A program made the position numbers and the translations under genes. A stretch of DNA of 34,253 nt from the NCBI GenBank assembly GCA_016286595.1, contig JAEETR010000194.1, positions 1 through 34,253 on the forward strand, in the 5' to 3' direction. The notes beneath the pieces are model-generated. The model had not been told where the DNA came from. It worked only from the letters and a program-made list of their open reading frames with translations, and searched no databases. Numbering within the stretch: position 1 is the stretch's first letter; every line of letters begins with the position of its first letter. Source of the DNA: Oscillospiraceae bacterium. GTDB taxonomy: Bacteria; Bacillota; Clostridia; Oscillospirales; Oscillospiraceae. This document shows, one piece after another, positions 1 to 6,409 of the stretch.

Positions 1-241
1 ATACTGAGTTATGTGCGAGGCCGCTCTCACGCATCTGAACAATGAACTCATCAAGCGCCTCCTGCGTCAGCGCCGCGACGGGTTGGTCCATATCAAGGAA
101 GTTCGACATCGAGTGAAAATGCCGTCTGTAATTGCGCGCCGTGACCTCTTTCACGCCTCTTGCCTTCTTATAGATTACAAACTCTTCTATCGCCTCATTT
201 ATGCTGATTTTCTTCGGTTTTTTCATTCTTATCTTTTCCAT
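1..241 (-). CDS. Tyrosine recombinase/integrase, N-terminal part (3' end outside window)
   Basis: The gene reads leftward and leaves the window after 80 codons, so only the N-terminus is visible. After a basic start (MEKIRMKKPKK) comes an N-terminal core-binding, SAM-like domain typical of phage/ICE integrases: an amphipathic helix around INEAIEEFVIYKKARGV, then VTARNYRRHF and a loop with LTQEALDEFIVQM. This domain clamps DNA beside the catalytic RHRY domain, which lies beyond the edge and cannot be checked. ATG at 241-239 is preceded by GGGAGG about 14 nt upstream, a long spacing that overlaps an inverted repeat. The neighbouring tRNA operon ends about 100 bp away, the usual setting for an element integrated at a tRNA 3' end. 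The family call is moderately firm; integrase versus resident XerC/D-like enzyme is inferred from context. Confidence 0.72.
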   Translation of the reverse strand, partial: MEKIRMKKPKKISINEAIEEFVIYKKARGVKEVTARNYRRHFHSMSNFLDMDQPVAALTQEALDEFIVQMRESGLAHNSV

Positions 242-245
242 TTTT

Positions 246-290
246 AGGGCGTATGCCTCCCATATAATTATTGAAGAAAGCATACGCCCT
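246..290. repeat. Perfect 11-bp inverted repeat in the integrase leader
   Basis: AGGGCGTATGC at 246-256 is repeated in inverse orientation at 280-290 with a 23-bp AT-rich spacer. The proximal arm ends 5 nt before the integrase ATG and the spacer holds its Shine-Dalgarno-like GGGAGG, so the structure could be an operator dyad, a translation-blocking hairpin in the integrase mRNA, or a recombinase arm site. Confidence 0.7.
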
Positions 291-312
291 AACGGAAGAA
301 AAAACGAACAGC

Positions 313-343
313 AAAACCCCCGAAAACTAAGCGTCTTCGGGGG
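313..343 (-). terminator. Intrinsic terminator of the tRNA operon
   Basis: Arms CCCCCGAA (317-324) and TTCGGGGG (336-343) form an 8-bp stem; on the minus strand the stem is followed by TTTT. It sits just past the encoded CCA of tRNA-Val. Confidence 0.75.
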
Positions 344-346
344 TCG

Positions 347-423
347 TGGTGGAGACTGCGCGACTCGAACGCGCGACCTCATGCGTGTGAAGCATGCGCT
401 CTAACCGGCTGAGCTAAGCCTCC
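347..423 (-). tRNA. tRNA-Val (anticodon CAC)
   Basis: The cloverleaf folds completely: acceptor GGAGGCT/AGTCTCC with one G-U pair, D stem GCTC/GAGC, anticodon stem CATGC/GCATG around TTCACAC, T stem GCGCG/CGCGC, discriminator A and encoded CCA. Anticodon CAC reads GUG. It is the last gene of the Met-Glu-Val operon and its 3' end faces the integrase, making it the likeliest attachment site if the integrase belongs to an inserted element. Confidence 0.95.
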
Positions 424-426
424 GTA

Positions 427-501
427 TGGTGACCCGGACGAGAATCGAACTCGTGATACCGCCGTGAAAGGGCGGTGTCTTAACCTCTTGACCACCGGGC
501 C
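427..501 (-). tRNA. tRNA-Glu (anticodon TTC)
   Basis: Acceptor GGCCCGG/CCGGGTC, anticodon stem CCGCC/GGCGG around CTTTCAC, T stem ACGAG/CTCGT, discriminator A and encoded CCA. It lies only 3 nt upstream of tRNA-Val, so both must be cut from one precursor. Confidence 0.95.
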
Positions 502-529
502 GGGTCCATAAGCCTTGTCGTGAAACGCT

Positions 530-552
530 CGGCCTGTCCAGTGGACAGGCCG
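530..552. repeat. Perfect 11-bp palindrome between tRNA-Met and tRNA-Glu
   Basis: CGGCCTGTCCA (530-540), one G, then TGGACAGGCCG (542-552). In the tRNA precursor this would fold into a long hairpin with a tight loop. There is no T-run on either side, so it looks like a processing or spacer hairpin rather than a terminator. Confidence 0.7.
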
Positions 553-560
553 GTCGTCAC

Positions 561-637
561 TGGTAGCGGCGACTGGATTCGAACCGGTGACACCGCGGGT
601 ATGAACCGCGTGCTCTAGCCAACTGAGCTACGCCGCC
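561..637 (-). tRNA. tRNA-Met (anticodon CAT), with one T-stem mismatch
   Basis: Acceptor GGCGGCG/CGCCGCT (first pair G-U), D stem GCTC/GAGC, anticodon stem CGCGG/CCGCG around TTCATAC, T loop TTCGAAT, discriminator A, encoded CCA. It lacks the run of three G-C pairs that marks initiators, so it is an elongator Met; a tRNA-Ile2 with lysidine at C34 cannot be fully excluded. The T stem reads ACCGG against CCAGT and so carries a C-A mismatch at the 51-63 pair. It is the first gene of the operon. Confidence 0.9.
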
Positions 638-655
638 TCATGCAGGGCAAGGGAT

Positions 656-684
656 ATTATACTTAAAAGGCAAATTGTTGTCAA
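656..684 (-). promoter_or_regulatory. Sigma-A promoter of the tRNA-Met-Glu-Val operon
   Basis: On the minus strand TTGACA (684-679) and TATAAT (661-656) are separated by exactly 17 bp, a perfect consensus promoter. The -10 lies 19 bp before the tRNA-Met 5' end, as expected for a stable RNA operon. Confidence 0.92.
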
Positions 685-763
685 GCATTTTTCTTGACCG
701 CTTTTCCCTGTCACGGGGACAAAGGTGCCGGGAATATACTGAAAGAAAAAGGTGGTGAAAAGT

Positions 764-1462
764 ATGCTCCCGTCATTCCTGCTGTCCCTTCTGTGGGCGC
801 CGCTTCTGATGCTGCGGCTGCAGAGCCCCTCCTCCTTCCCCAGGCCGCTGTCCGCCGCGGAGGAGGCGGAATACCTCAGCCGTCTCGCCGCCGGCGACGG
901 GGAGGCCCGGGCGGTGCTGATCGAACGGAACCTGCGGCTGGTGGCCCACATCATCAAAAAATACTACACCTCCGCCGCAGACGCGGACGATCTTCTGTCC
1001 ATCGGCACCATCGGCCTTATAAAGGGCGTGTCCACCTACCGCGCCGACAAGGGGGTGCGGCTGGCTACGTACTGCTCCCGCTGCATCGAAAACGAGATAC
1101 TCATGTACTTCCGCTCCCGCCGCAAAAGCGCGGGCGACGTGCTGCTGTCGGACGTTATCGAGACGGACAAGGAGGGCAACGGCATATCGCTGATGGACGT
1201 CATCAGCGTGGAGGACGACGTGCTGGAGGATCTGGCGGGCGCCGAAGCCCGCGCAAGGCTCACGGGGTACGTGTCGAGCCGTCTGACGCCCCGGGAGGAG
1301 CGGATAATCCGCATGCGCTACGGGGTGGGCGGCGGCGCGCCCATGACGCAGAAGGATGCGGCCGGAGTGCTGGGCATTTCCCGCTCCTACGTGTCCCGTA
1401 TAGAAAAACGGGCCCTTGAAAAGCTGCGGGCGGCCTTCGAGGAGGACGACGCGCTGCCGTGA
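764..1462 (+). CDS. sigK: RNA polymerase sporulation sigma factor SigK
   Basis: Late mother-cell sigma factor of sporulation. The 232-residue product starts with a hydrophobic pro-sequence (1-20) followed by SFPRPLS, matching the pro-SigK region that the membrane protease SpoIVFB removes. Sigma region 2 spans about 51-119 (NLRLVAHIIKKYY, DDLLSIGTIGLIKG, RLATYCSRCIENEI), and region 4 about 172-224 with an HTH ending in ISRSYVSRIEKRAL. KEGNGISLMDV between them is typical of SigK/SigE. ATG 764 is chosen over GTG 752 and 755 because both GTGs lie inside the ribosome binding site (AAGGTGGTG, 749-757). The gene is continuous and is not split by a skin-type element. SigE is the main alternative, but the short hydrophobic leader and FPRPLS favour SigK. 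Confidence 0.93.
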   Translation: MLPSFLLSLLWAPLLMLRLQSPSSFPRPLSAAEEAEYLSRLAAGDGEARAVLIERNLRLVAHIIKKYYTSAADADDLLSIGTIGLIKGVSTYRADKGVRLATYCSRCIENEILMYFRSRRKSAGDVLLSDVIETDKEGNGISLMDVISVEDDVLEDLAGAEARARLTGYVSSRLTPREERIIRMRYGVGGGAPMTQKDAAGVLGISRSYVSRIEKRALEKLRAAFEEDDALP

Positions 1463-1468
1463 CGGGCG

Positions 1469-1497
1469 TTGTGCTTTCCCGGCAAACGGTATATAAT
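1469..1497 (+). promoter_or_regulatory. Promoter of the nitroreductase gene
   Basis: TTGTGC (1469-1474) and TATAAT (1492-1497) are separated by 17 bp, 30 bp before the start codon. The promoter begins only 6 bp after the sigK stop, so the nitroreductase can be expressed in vegetative cells independently of sigK. Confidence 0.8.
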
Positions 1498-1526
1498 TAT
1501 ACAAAATTCACCGGGAGGTATGAAAC

Positions 1527-2117
1527 ATGGACGCACTTGAGCTGATAAAGACCCGCAGGAGCACGCGGAAGTTCGCCGCAAAGCCGGTGGAGGAGGAGAA
1601 GCTCTCCGCCGTCATCGAGGCCGGGCGATACGCCCCCAGCGGCGGCAACAGCCAGACCACCCGCCTTATAGTGGTGCGGGACAGGGCCGTTATGGCAAAG
1701 CTGGCCGCCGCGGTGAAGGAGCAGTTTTCCGCAATGGAGGTCACGCCGGGGATGTACCGGTCCATGGCCTCGGCCATACGGGCGTCCAAGGGTGACAGAT
1801 ACGTCTTCCACTACGACGCGCCGGTGCTGATCATCACCGCCAACAAACAGAGCTATTCCAACAATATCGCCGACTGCGCCTGCGTGCTGGAGAACATGAT
1901 GATAATGGCCAACGCCCTTGATCTGGGCAGCTGCTGGATCAATCAGCTGAAATGGCTCCGGGACAACGAGGCGGTGCTTGACGTGCTGCGTCCCCTGGGA
2001 CTTGAGGACGACGAGAGGGTCTACGGCGCCCTGGCGCTGGGGTATGCCGACACCCCCGACGGTCTTCCCAACAGGACTCCCCTGCCCCGCACCGGCAATC
2101 CCGTGACGATGGTGTGA
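1527..2117 (+). CDS. Nitroreductase family FMN-dependent oxidoreductase
   Basis: The 196-residue protein has the standard nitroreductase fold signatures: RRSTRKF at 10-16 (phosphate of FMN), APSGGNSQ near 37-44, and the C-terminal half with NIADCACVLENMM and GSCWINQL, which form the dimer and flavin-binding helices. Members are cytosolic homodimers that use NAD(P)H to reduce nitro groups, quinones or flavins; the true substrate cannot be read from the sequence. A ribosome binding site GGGAGGT stands 8 nt before ATG 1527. The gene has its own promoter just after sigK and no operon partner. The length is normal and no key motif is missing. The family is sure, the physiological role unknown. Confidence 0.9.
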   Translation: MDALELIKTRRSTRKFAAKPVEEEKLSAVIEAGRYAPSGGNSQTTRLIVVRDRAVMAKLAAAVKEQFSAMEVTPGMYRSMASAIRASKGDRYVFHYDAPVLIITANKQSYSNNIADCACVLENMMIMANALDLGSCWINQLKWLRDNEAVLDVLRPLGLEDDERVYGALALGYADTPDGLPNRTPLPRTGNPVTMV

Positions 2118-2224
2118 AGGCTCCCCGGCGGGGGGCGGAACGGCCCTGCGCAGGGGAAAAATCCCACAAAAACAATATGCAGAAATGTGCAACCCGACAT
2201 AATATTATATTGCGAAAAAAAGCA

Positions 2225-2253
2225 TGGCAAAACCGTACCGAATGGGGTAAAAT
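2225..2253 (+). promoter_or_regulatory. Probable promoter of the aldolase gene
   Basis: TGGCAA (2225-2230) and TAAAAT (2248-2253) are 17 bp apart. Between this and the start codon lies a dyad TAGTATT-N7-AATACTA (2271-2291), which could be an operator or a leader hairpin. The -35 is weak for a gene whose codon bias suggests very high expression. Confidence 0.45.
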
Positions 2254-2316
2254 AACACTGGTGTTTTTTGTAGTATTCTTACGAAATACTAAATTTCTGA
2301 ATGGAGGAAAATCGCA

Positions 2317-3162
2317 ATGCTTGTTTCAATGAAGGAAATCCTTGATCGCGCCAGCACCGAGAACTACGGTGTTGCCGCCCCCAACGTCAGCAACTCTCTC
2401 GACGTCAACGCCGCTATCGAGGCCGCCGAGGAGCTGAAGGCCCCCCTGATCCTTGACGTTATGTGGAACGACGATATGTTCGGCCGCCCCAACAAGGGTG
2501 TCCGTGACTTCGCCAACTGGGTCCGCACCGTCTGCGAGAAGGCTTCCGTCCCCATAGCCATCAACGAGGACCATGGCCCCAGCTTCAACGCTGCTGTCCA
2601 GAACATCAAGAACGGCGTTACCTCCGTCATGGTCGACCGTTCCTCCCTCCCCTTTGAGGAGAACGTCGCCCAGGTTTCCGAGATCGTCAAGGTCGCTCAC
2701 GCTGCCGGCATCTCCGTCGAGGCCGAGCTGGGCCACGTCGGTCAGGCTGACAACTATGAGCACGATCGTGACGCTGCTCTGACCGCTCCCGAGGATGCCG
2801 TCCGCTACATCCAGGCCACCGGCGTTGACTGCCTGGCCGTCGCCATCGGCACCGCTCACGGCGCTTATCCCGAGGGCTTCGTCCCCACCATCGACTTCGA
2901 CCGTCTGGCCGCCATCAAGGCTGCCGTCGGCAACTTCCCCCTGGTCCTGCACGGCTCCTCCGGCACCAGCAACGAGGACCTGTACAAGGTCTGCCGCATG
3001 GGCATCAACAAGATCAACATCAACACCGACCTGCAGGCTGCGGGTGCTGCCGCTGTCAAGGCCGGCGGCCGCGGCGGCGTGTGGCGTCTTGCTCAGCAGG
3101 GCTGGAAGAACAAGCTCCTTGAGATGATCAAGATCTACGGCTCTGACGGCAAGGCCTGGTAA
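2317..3162 (+). CDS. fba: Class II fructose-bisphosphate aldolase family protein
   Basis: Zinc-dependent aldolase, probably cleaving fructose-1,6-bisphosphate in glycolysis; a tagatose-bisphosphate or other ketose-bisphosphate activity is possible. The 281 residues fit the family (about 280-310). Visible elements: EDHG with D85 (catalytic) and H86 (zinc ligand), EAELG with E136, GTAHG with H181, LHGSSG with H212, and NINTD at 235-238 plus D238 for phosphate/substrate binding. GGAGG lies 9-10 nt before ATG 2317, and MLVSMKEIL matches the family N-terminus. Codon use differs from neighbours: valine is almost always GTC/GTT and alanine often GCT, whereas nearby genes favour GTG and GCG/GCC, the pattern of a highly expressed gene. 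It is a single-gene unit followed by a strong terminator. Confidence 0.88.
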   Translation: MLVSMKEILDRASTENYGVAAPNVSNSLDVNAAIEAAEELKAPLILDVMWNDDMFGRPNKGVRDFANWVRTVCEKASVPIAINEDHGPSFNAAVQNIKNGVTSVMVDRSSLPFEENVAQVSEIVKVAHAAGISVEAELGHVGQADNYEHDRDAALTAPEDAVRYIQATGVDCLAVAIGTAHGAYPEGFVPTIDFDRLAAIKAAVGNFPLVLHGSSGTSNEDLYKVCRMGINKININTDLQAAGAAAVKAGGRGGVWRLAQQGWKNKLLEMIKIYGSDGKAW

Positions 3163-3193
3163 TCGGACCTTACTCATCCTGCCAATCGCTTAT

Positions 3194-3229
3194 AAAGGGA
3201 GGCGCTTCGTGCGCCTCCCTTTTCTTTTT
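3194..3229 (+). terminator. Terminator of fba
   Basis: A 12-bp perfect stem AAAGGGAGGCGC/GCGCCTCCCTTT around TTCGT, followed by a T-rich tail. Confidence 0.93.
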
Positions 3230-3256
3230 CCGTTTATTTCTGTGACTTTTTTTAAC

Positions 3257-3285
3257 TTGTCAGGCCGATCAGCGGGTCGTATAAT
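3257..3285 (+). promoter_or_regulatory. Promoter of the exported protease gene
   Basis: TTGTCA (3257-3262) and TATAAT (3280-3285) with a 17-bp spacer, 47 bp before ATG 3333. Confidence 0.85.
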
Positions 3286-3332
3286 TTAACGTGACGGGTA
3301 CGTGCCCGATCCCCGAAAGGAAAAAAGCCGTA

Positions 3333-4955
3333 ATGAGAAAAACTCTCTCTTTAATATTGGTGATAGCCATCATTCTGTCGCTGTCCGTTCCAGTGTACGC
3401 CGCCACCGCCAACAGGTACGAGGCGCTGGCCGCCCTTTACGCCCTGGGTCTTATAGACTCGGTGCAGAATTTCGAGGGGCAGCGCTATCCCACCAGGTAT
3501 GAGGCGCTGGCCATGCTGGTGCGGCTGCTGGGCAAGCGCGCCGAGGCGGAGAGCTGGAAGGGCGACATCCCCTTCATCGACGTGCCGGAAGGCAGCTGGG
3601 CCAGAGGCTACGTGGGCTGGGCCTATGAGAAAGGCCTCACCACCGGCTTTTCCGCAGGGATGTTCAGCGGCGGCGTCAGCACCGGCATCCGGGACATGCT
3701 CACCTACGTGCTGCGGGCGCTGGGCTATTCAGACAAGAACGGCGACTTTTCCTGGGCCGAATCCATCCCCTTTGCCGACAGCGTAGGCCTTACCCACGGC
3801 GAGTACAACAACTCCGCCCTTATCCTGCGCTATGACATGGCCATAATATGCTATACGGCGCTGTCACTGCCCATGAAGGGCACCGAAAAGCGCCTTATCG
3901 AAAAGCTTTACGAGGAAGGCGCCGTAAGCTACTCAGCCCTTGTCACCACGAGGCTGGCCCGCTTCGTCAACGTGGGAAAGCAGAAATACACCGCCGCGGA
4001 GATATATCAGCGCTCCTCCGGCGCCGTGTTCACCGTGTCCACCTTCCGTACCATCGAGGACAAGCGCGCCAACGTACCCGCCTCCACCGCCAGCGGGTTC
4101 TTCATCACGGCGGACGGCGTGGCGGTGATGAGCTACCACGGTCTTGACAATATGCCCTACGCCGCCGTCACCACCAACGACGGCCACACCTACGACGTGG
4201 TAAGCGTCCTTGACTACGACACCTACACCGATTACGCCGTGGTGCGGGTGACCCGGGCCGACTGGACCGGGGGCATGGTGGACTACTTCCCCTGGATCGA
4301 TATCGGCGATTCCGACGCCATCGGCGTCGGCGACAAGGTATATACCCTGTCCAGCCCCATCGGCATGTCCGACTGTATGTCCGACGGCATGATCTCCACC
4401 GTATCCCGCACGGCGGAGGACAAGGATTATCCTTATATTCAGAACACCGCCCCCATATCCCACGGCAGCAGCGGCGGTCCTCTCCTCAACGAGTACGGTG
4501 AGGCCATCGGCATCATCTACGGAAGCTTTACCAGCGGAGAGAGCATGTACCTGAGCGTGCCGATAAACGTGATATCTCACATAAATCTGCTGAATATCGG
4601 CTCCTCCTACGACGCCTTCCATCAGAAGCTGGCGGCTCAGAAGCTGGCCTCCACCCTGTCCGTATCCGAGACGGATCTGGTCATAAAAGAGGGTGAGACC
4701 GTCACCATAACCGTAACCGCCGACTACCCCGGCAACTACTCCGTGAGATACCGGGAGAGCAACCTGTATCCCCTGCTGTGCCGCTGGGTCGGCTTCACCT
4801 CCAAGCGCACCATCGACCTGGAGATCACCGGCGTGCAGCCCGGCACCTGCACGGTGACCATCAGCTACGAGATAGAGGACGCTCCCGCCCCGGAAGCCAC
4901 CGCCACCATAAACGTGATGGTCATAGAAAACCCCGACCTGCCCGACGAGGGCTGA
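3333..4955 (+). CDS. Exported trypsin-like (S1C/HtrA-type) serine protease with SLH-like and Ig-like domains
   Basis: The 540-residue product has a signal peptide (1-23, cleavage after VYA). Residues about 25-185 contain S-layer-homology-like repeats (RYEALAALYALGLI, RYEALAMLVRLLG, WARGYVGWAYEKGLTTG), which in this phylum anchor proteins to pyruvylated cell-wall polymer. A trypsin-like domain follows with a readable triad: H269 (SYHG), D300 (YTDYAVV) and S380 (GSSGGPL). The C-terminal 90 residues (from about 440) form an Ig-like/BIG-type beta domain ending in an acidic tail. No PDZ domain is seen, unlike classical HtrA. ATG 3333 begins a proper signal peptide; GTG 3291 would add 14 residues without one. 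AAAGGA stands 12 nt upstream. It may process or check proteins at the cell surface; the substrate is unknown. Confidence 0.85.
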   Translation: MRKTLSLILVIAIILSLSVPVYAATANRYEALAALYALGLIDSVQNFEGQRYPTRYEALAMLVRLLGKRAEAESWKGDIPFIDVPEGSWARGYVGWAYEKGLTTGFSAGMFSGGVSTGIRDMLTYVLRALGYSDKNGDFSWAESIPFADSVGLTHGEYNNSALILRYDMAIICYTALSLPMKGTEKRLIEKLYEEGAVSYSALVTTRLARFVNVGKQKYTAAEIYQRSSGAVFTVSTFRTIEDKRANVPASTASGFFITADGVAVMSYHGLDNMPYAAVTTNDGHTYDVVSVLDYDTYTDYAVVRVTRADWTGGMVDYFPWIDIGDSDAIGVGDKVYTLSSPIGMSDCMSDGMISTVSRTAEDKDYPYIQNTAPISHGSSGGPLLNEYGEAIGIIYGSFTSGESMYLSVPINVISHINLLNIGSSYDAFHQKLAAQKLASTLSVSETDLVIKEGETVTITVTADYPGNYSVRYRESNLYPLLCRWVGFTSKRTIDLEITGVQPGTCTVTISYEIEDAPAPEATATINVMVIENPDLPDEG

Positions 4956-4962
4956 CGTCATC

Positions 4963-4994
4963 CGCCCCGGAAGAAACTCTTCCGGGGCGTTTTC
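4963..4994 (+). terminator. Terminator of the exported protease gene
   Basis: A 12-bp stem CGCCCCGGAAGA/TCTTCCGGGGCG around AAC, followed by TTTTC. Confidence 0.93.
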
Positions 4995-5090
4995 TGTCGG
5001 CGCCTGTAAATATATAAATTCAGATGATCTCCGATTATTCTCCGAATATCCTGTTTTTTGCCCTCAACGGGCCGAAATATCCGTTTCCCG

Positions 5091-5103
5091 TTACAACTTG
5101 TAA
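5091..5103. promoter_or_regulatory. 13-bp dyad, possible operator
   Basis: TTACAACTTGTAA is a perfect palindrome (6-bp arms, one central base) 8 bp before the putative -35 of the next gene. Its TACA-TGTA core resembles BlaI/MecI/CopY-family operators, but no such regulator is encoded nearby. Confidence 0.35.
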
Positions 5104-5110
5104 TCTATTG

Positions 5111-5140
5111 TTGTTGCACCGGGGCGGCCGGTGTTATAAA
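5111..5140 (+). promoter_or_regulatory. Possible promoter of the 5175-5810 gene
   Basis: TTGTTG (5111-5116) and TATAAA (5135-5140) with an 18-bp spacer, ending 34 bp before the GTG start. Confidence 0.45.
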
Positions 5141-5174
5141 ATGAGATATCCTGTCGGGATCATGAGGTATCGCA

Positions 5175-5810
5175 GTGAAAAGAGCAGTTACAAATATAAT
5201 ATGCGTTCTGGTCGGCGTGATACTGGGCGTCGCCGGACTTTTCTCCCTGCTGCGCTTCACTCCCGCGGGGGAAAAGATGATGCCCGGCGAGGACGTGGTC
5301 ACCATATCCCATGATGCCGGAAGCGACGAGCTGACGATGCTGGCCTTCCAGGTGGCAGGCTGCATCCAGCGGGGCGATTACGCTGACCTGGCCGCCTTCG
5401 TCCACCCGGATTACGGCGTGGTCATATCCCCTTACGCCACGGTGAACCTGTCCTCCAACAAGTGCTTTACGCCCAACCAGGTGTCGGGTTTCGGGCGGGA
5501 GAAAACGGTCTATATCTGGGGCGTCACCGACGTCGTGGGCGAGCCCATCGAGATGAAGCCCTCGGATTACTTCAAACAGTACGTGGCCGACAGGGACTAC
5601 ACCAAAGCCCCCATGGTGGGCGTGGACACGGTGGTGCGCTCCGGCAACGCCATGGAGAACGTTATGACCGTGTTCCCGGACGCCCGTTTCGTGGACCTGA
5701 ACTACCCCGGGGACGATTCCTCCGGCTGGGCAACGCTGCGGCTGGTGTTCGAGGAGTACGAAGGCCATCTGATGCTCACCGCCATCATCCACTCAGAGGC
5801 CAGGATGTAA
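5175..5810 (+). CDS. Membrane-anchored extracytoplasmic protein of unknown function
   Basis: The 211-residue protein has one N-terminal membrane segment (about 6-26, very hydrophobic, preceded by MKRAVTN) and an extracytoplasmic domain of about 180 residues. The pattern HPDYGVVISPYATVNL, then VYIWGV, a DY/DRDYTKAP stretch, SGNAMENVMTVFP and a C-terminal LRLVFEEYEGHLMLTAIIH resembles a group of uncharacterised clostridial and bacillar secreted or lipoprotein-like proteins; I know no assigned function. GTG 5175 is supported by GAGGT 6 nt upstream. There is no lipobox, so the N-terminus is probably retained as an anchor or is a weakly cleaved signal. The gene stands alone between two terminators. 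Coding status is secure, function is not. Confidence 0.8.
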   Translation: MKRAVTNIICVLVGVILGVAGLFSLLRFTPAGEKMMPGEDVVTISHDAGSDELTMLAFQVAGCIQRGDYADLAAFVHPDYGVVISPYATVNLSSNKCFTPNQVSGFGREKTVYIWGVTDVVGEPIEMKPSDYFKQYVADRDYTKAPMVGVDTVVRSGNAMENVMTVFPDARFVDLNYPGDDSSGWATLRLVFEEYEGHLMLTAIIHSEARM

Positions 5811-5816
5811 AACGAC

Positions 5817-5857
5817 AAAAAACGCCGAAGCTCACGGCTCCGGCGTTTTTCTTTTTT
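5817..5857 (+). terminator. Terminator after the 5175-5810 gene
   Basis: AACGCCGAAGC pairs with GCTCCGGCGTT (one A-C mismatch) around TCACG, followed by a long T-rich tail. Confidence 0.85.
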
Positions 5858-5977
5858 TACGCAAAAAACCGTCTTTTTCCTCCGTTAAGCGTAATAATAG
5901 CGGCGCCGCGGCAGATAATATATCCCGAACGCGGTTTGCCGCGTGAAAAGAAATCAACGCTCCATGGAGGACGAAGG

Positions 5978-6358
5978 ATGAAAAAGCTTACGTGCGCGGC
6001 GCTGGCCGCCGTGCTGGCACTGTGCCTGGCGGGATGCGCCATGGACGCGGACCCCACCGACAACACCCGGGACGGCGTCATCGGAGGCGACGGCGAGGGC
6101 GGTCTCATGCAGGATATGAAGGACGGCGCCGGCGACCTGAAGCGGGACGCGGAGGACGCGGGCCGCGGGTTGAGAGACGACCTGACCGGCGGGAAGGACG
6201 GCGTTGACAACGACCTTGACACCCGCACCGTGGAGGAGATGCAGCGGGAGGACCTGGAATCCAGCCGCATGAACTACTCTCTGAGCCGTCAGCCCGGCAC
6301 CACCGTCAACGATCTTGAGAAAAGCACCGGCGCAGGGGCCGGCGACGAAAACGCCTGA
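5978..6358 (+). CDS. Small lipoprotein, acidic/amphipathic
   Basis: The 126-residue product has a lipoprotein signal peptide with lipobox L17-A-G-C20, so the mature protein would be lipidated and held on the outer face of the membrane. The remainder is hydrophilic and rich in Asp, Gly and charged residues, with a helical stretch around DMKDGAGDLKRDAEDAGRGL resembling low-complexity, YtxH-like helices. No catalytic domain is recognisable. GGAGGACGAAGG lies directly before ATG 5978. No clear promoter is seen in the preceding 120 bp, which holds only an AT-rich tract and the upstream terminator. Function unknown. Confidence 0.75.
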   Translation: MKKLTCAALAAVLALCLAGCAMDADPTDNTRDGVIGGDGEGGLMQDMKDGAGDLKRDAEDAGRGLRDDLTGGKDGVDNDLDTRTVEEMQREDLESSRMNYSLSRQPGTTVNDLEKSTGAGAGDENA

Positions 6359-6361
6359 AGC

Positions 6362-6398
6362 AAAAAACGCCCCGGAAGGCAGTCCTTCCGGAGCGTTT
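6362..6398. terminator. Bidirectional terminator between lipoprotein and ribU
   Basis: AAACGCCCCGGAAGG pairs with CCTTCCGGAGCGTTT (one mismatch) around a 4-base loop, with T-rich tails possible on both strands. It serves the converging genes on each side. Confidence 0.85.
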
Positions 6399-6409
6399 AC
6401 ATAGTCTTT

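Noticed and set aside
764..1462. Possible skin-type interruption of sigK
   Set aside because: The gene is continuous from pro-sequence to region 4 with no break, inverted end or recombinase.
3933..4961. 342-codon minus-strand frame within the exported protease
   Set aside because: Val/Gly/His-rich antisense translation with no start context; the plus-strand protease has an intact triad and signal peptide.
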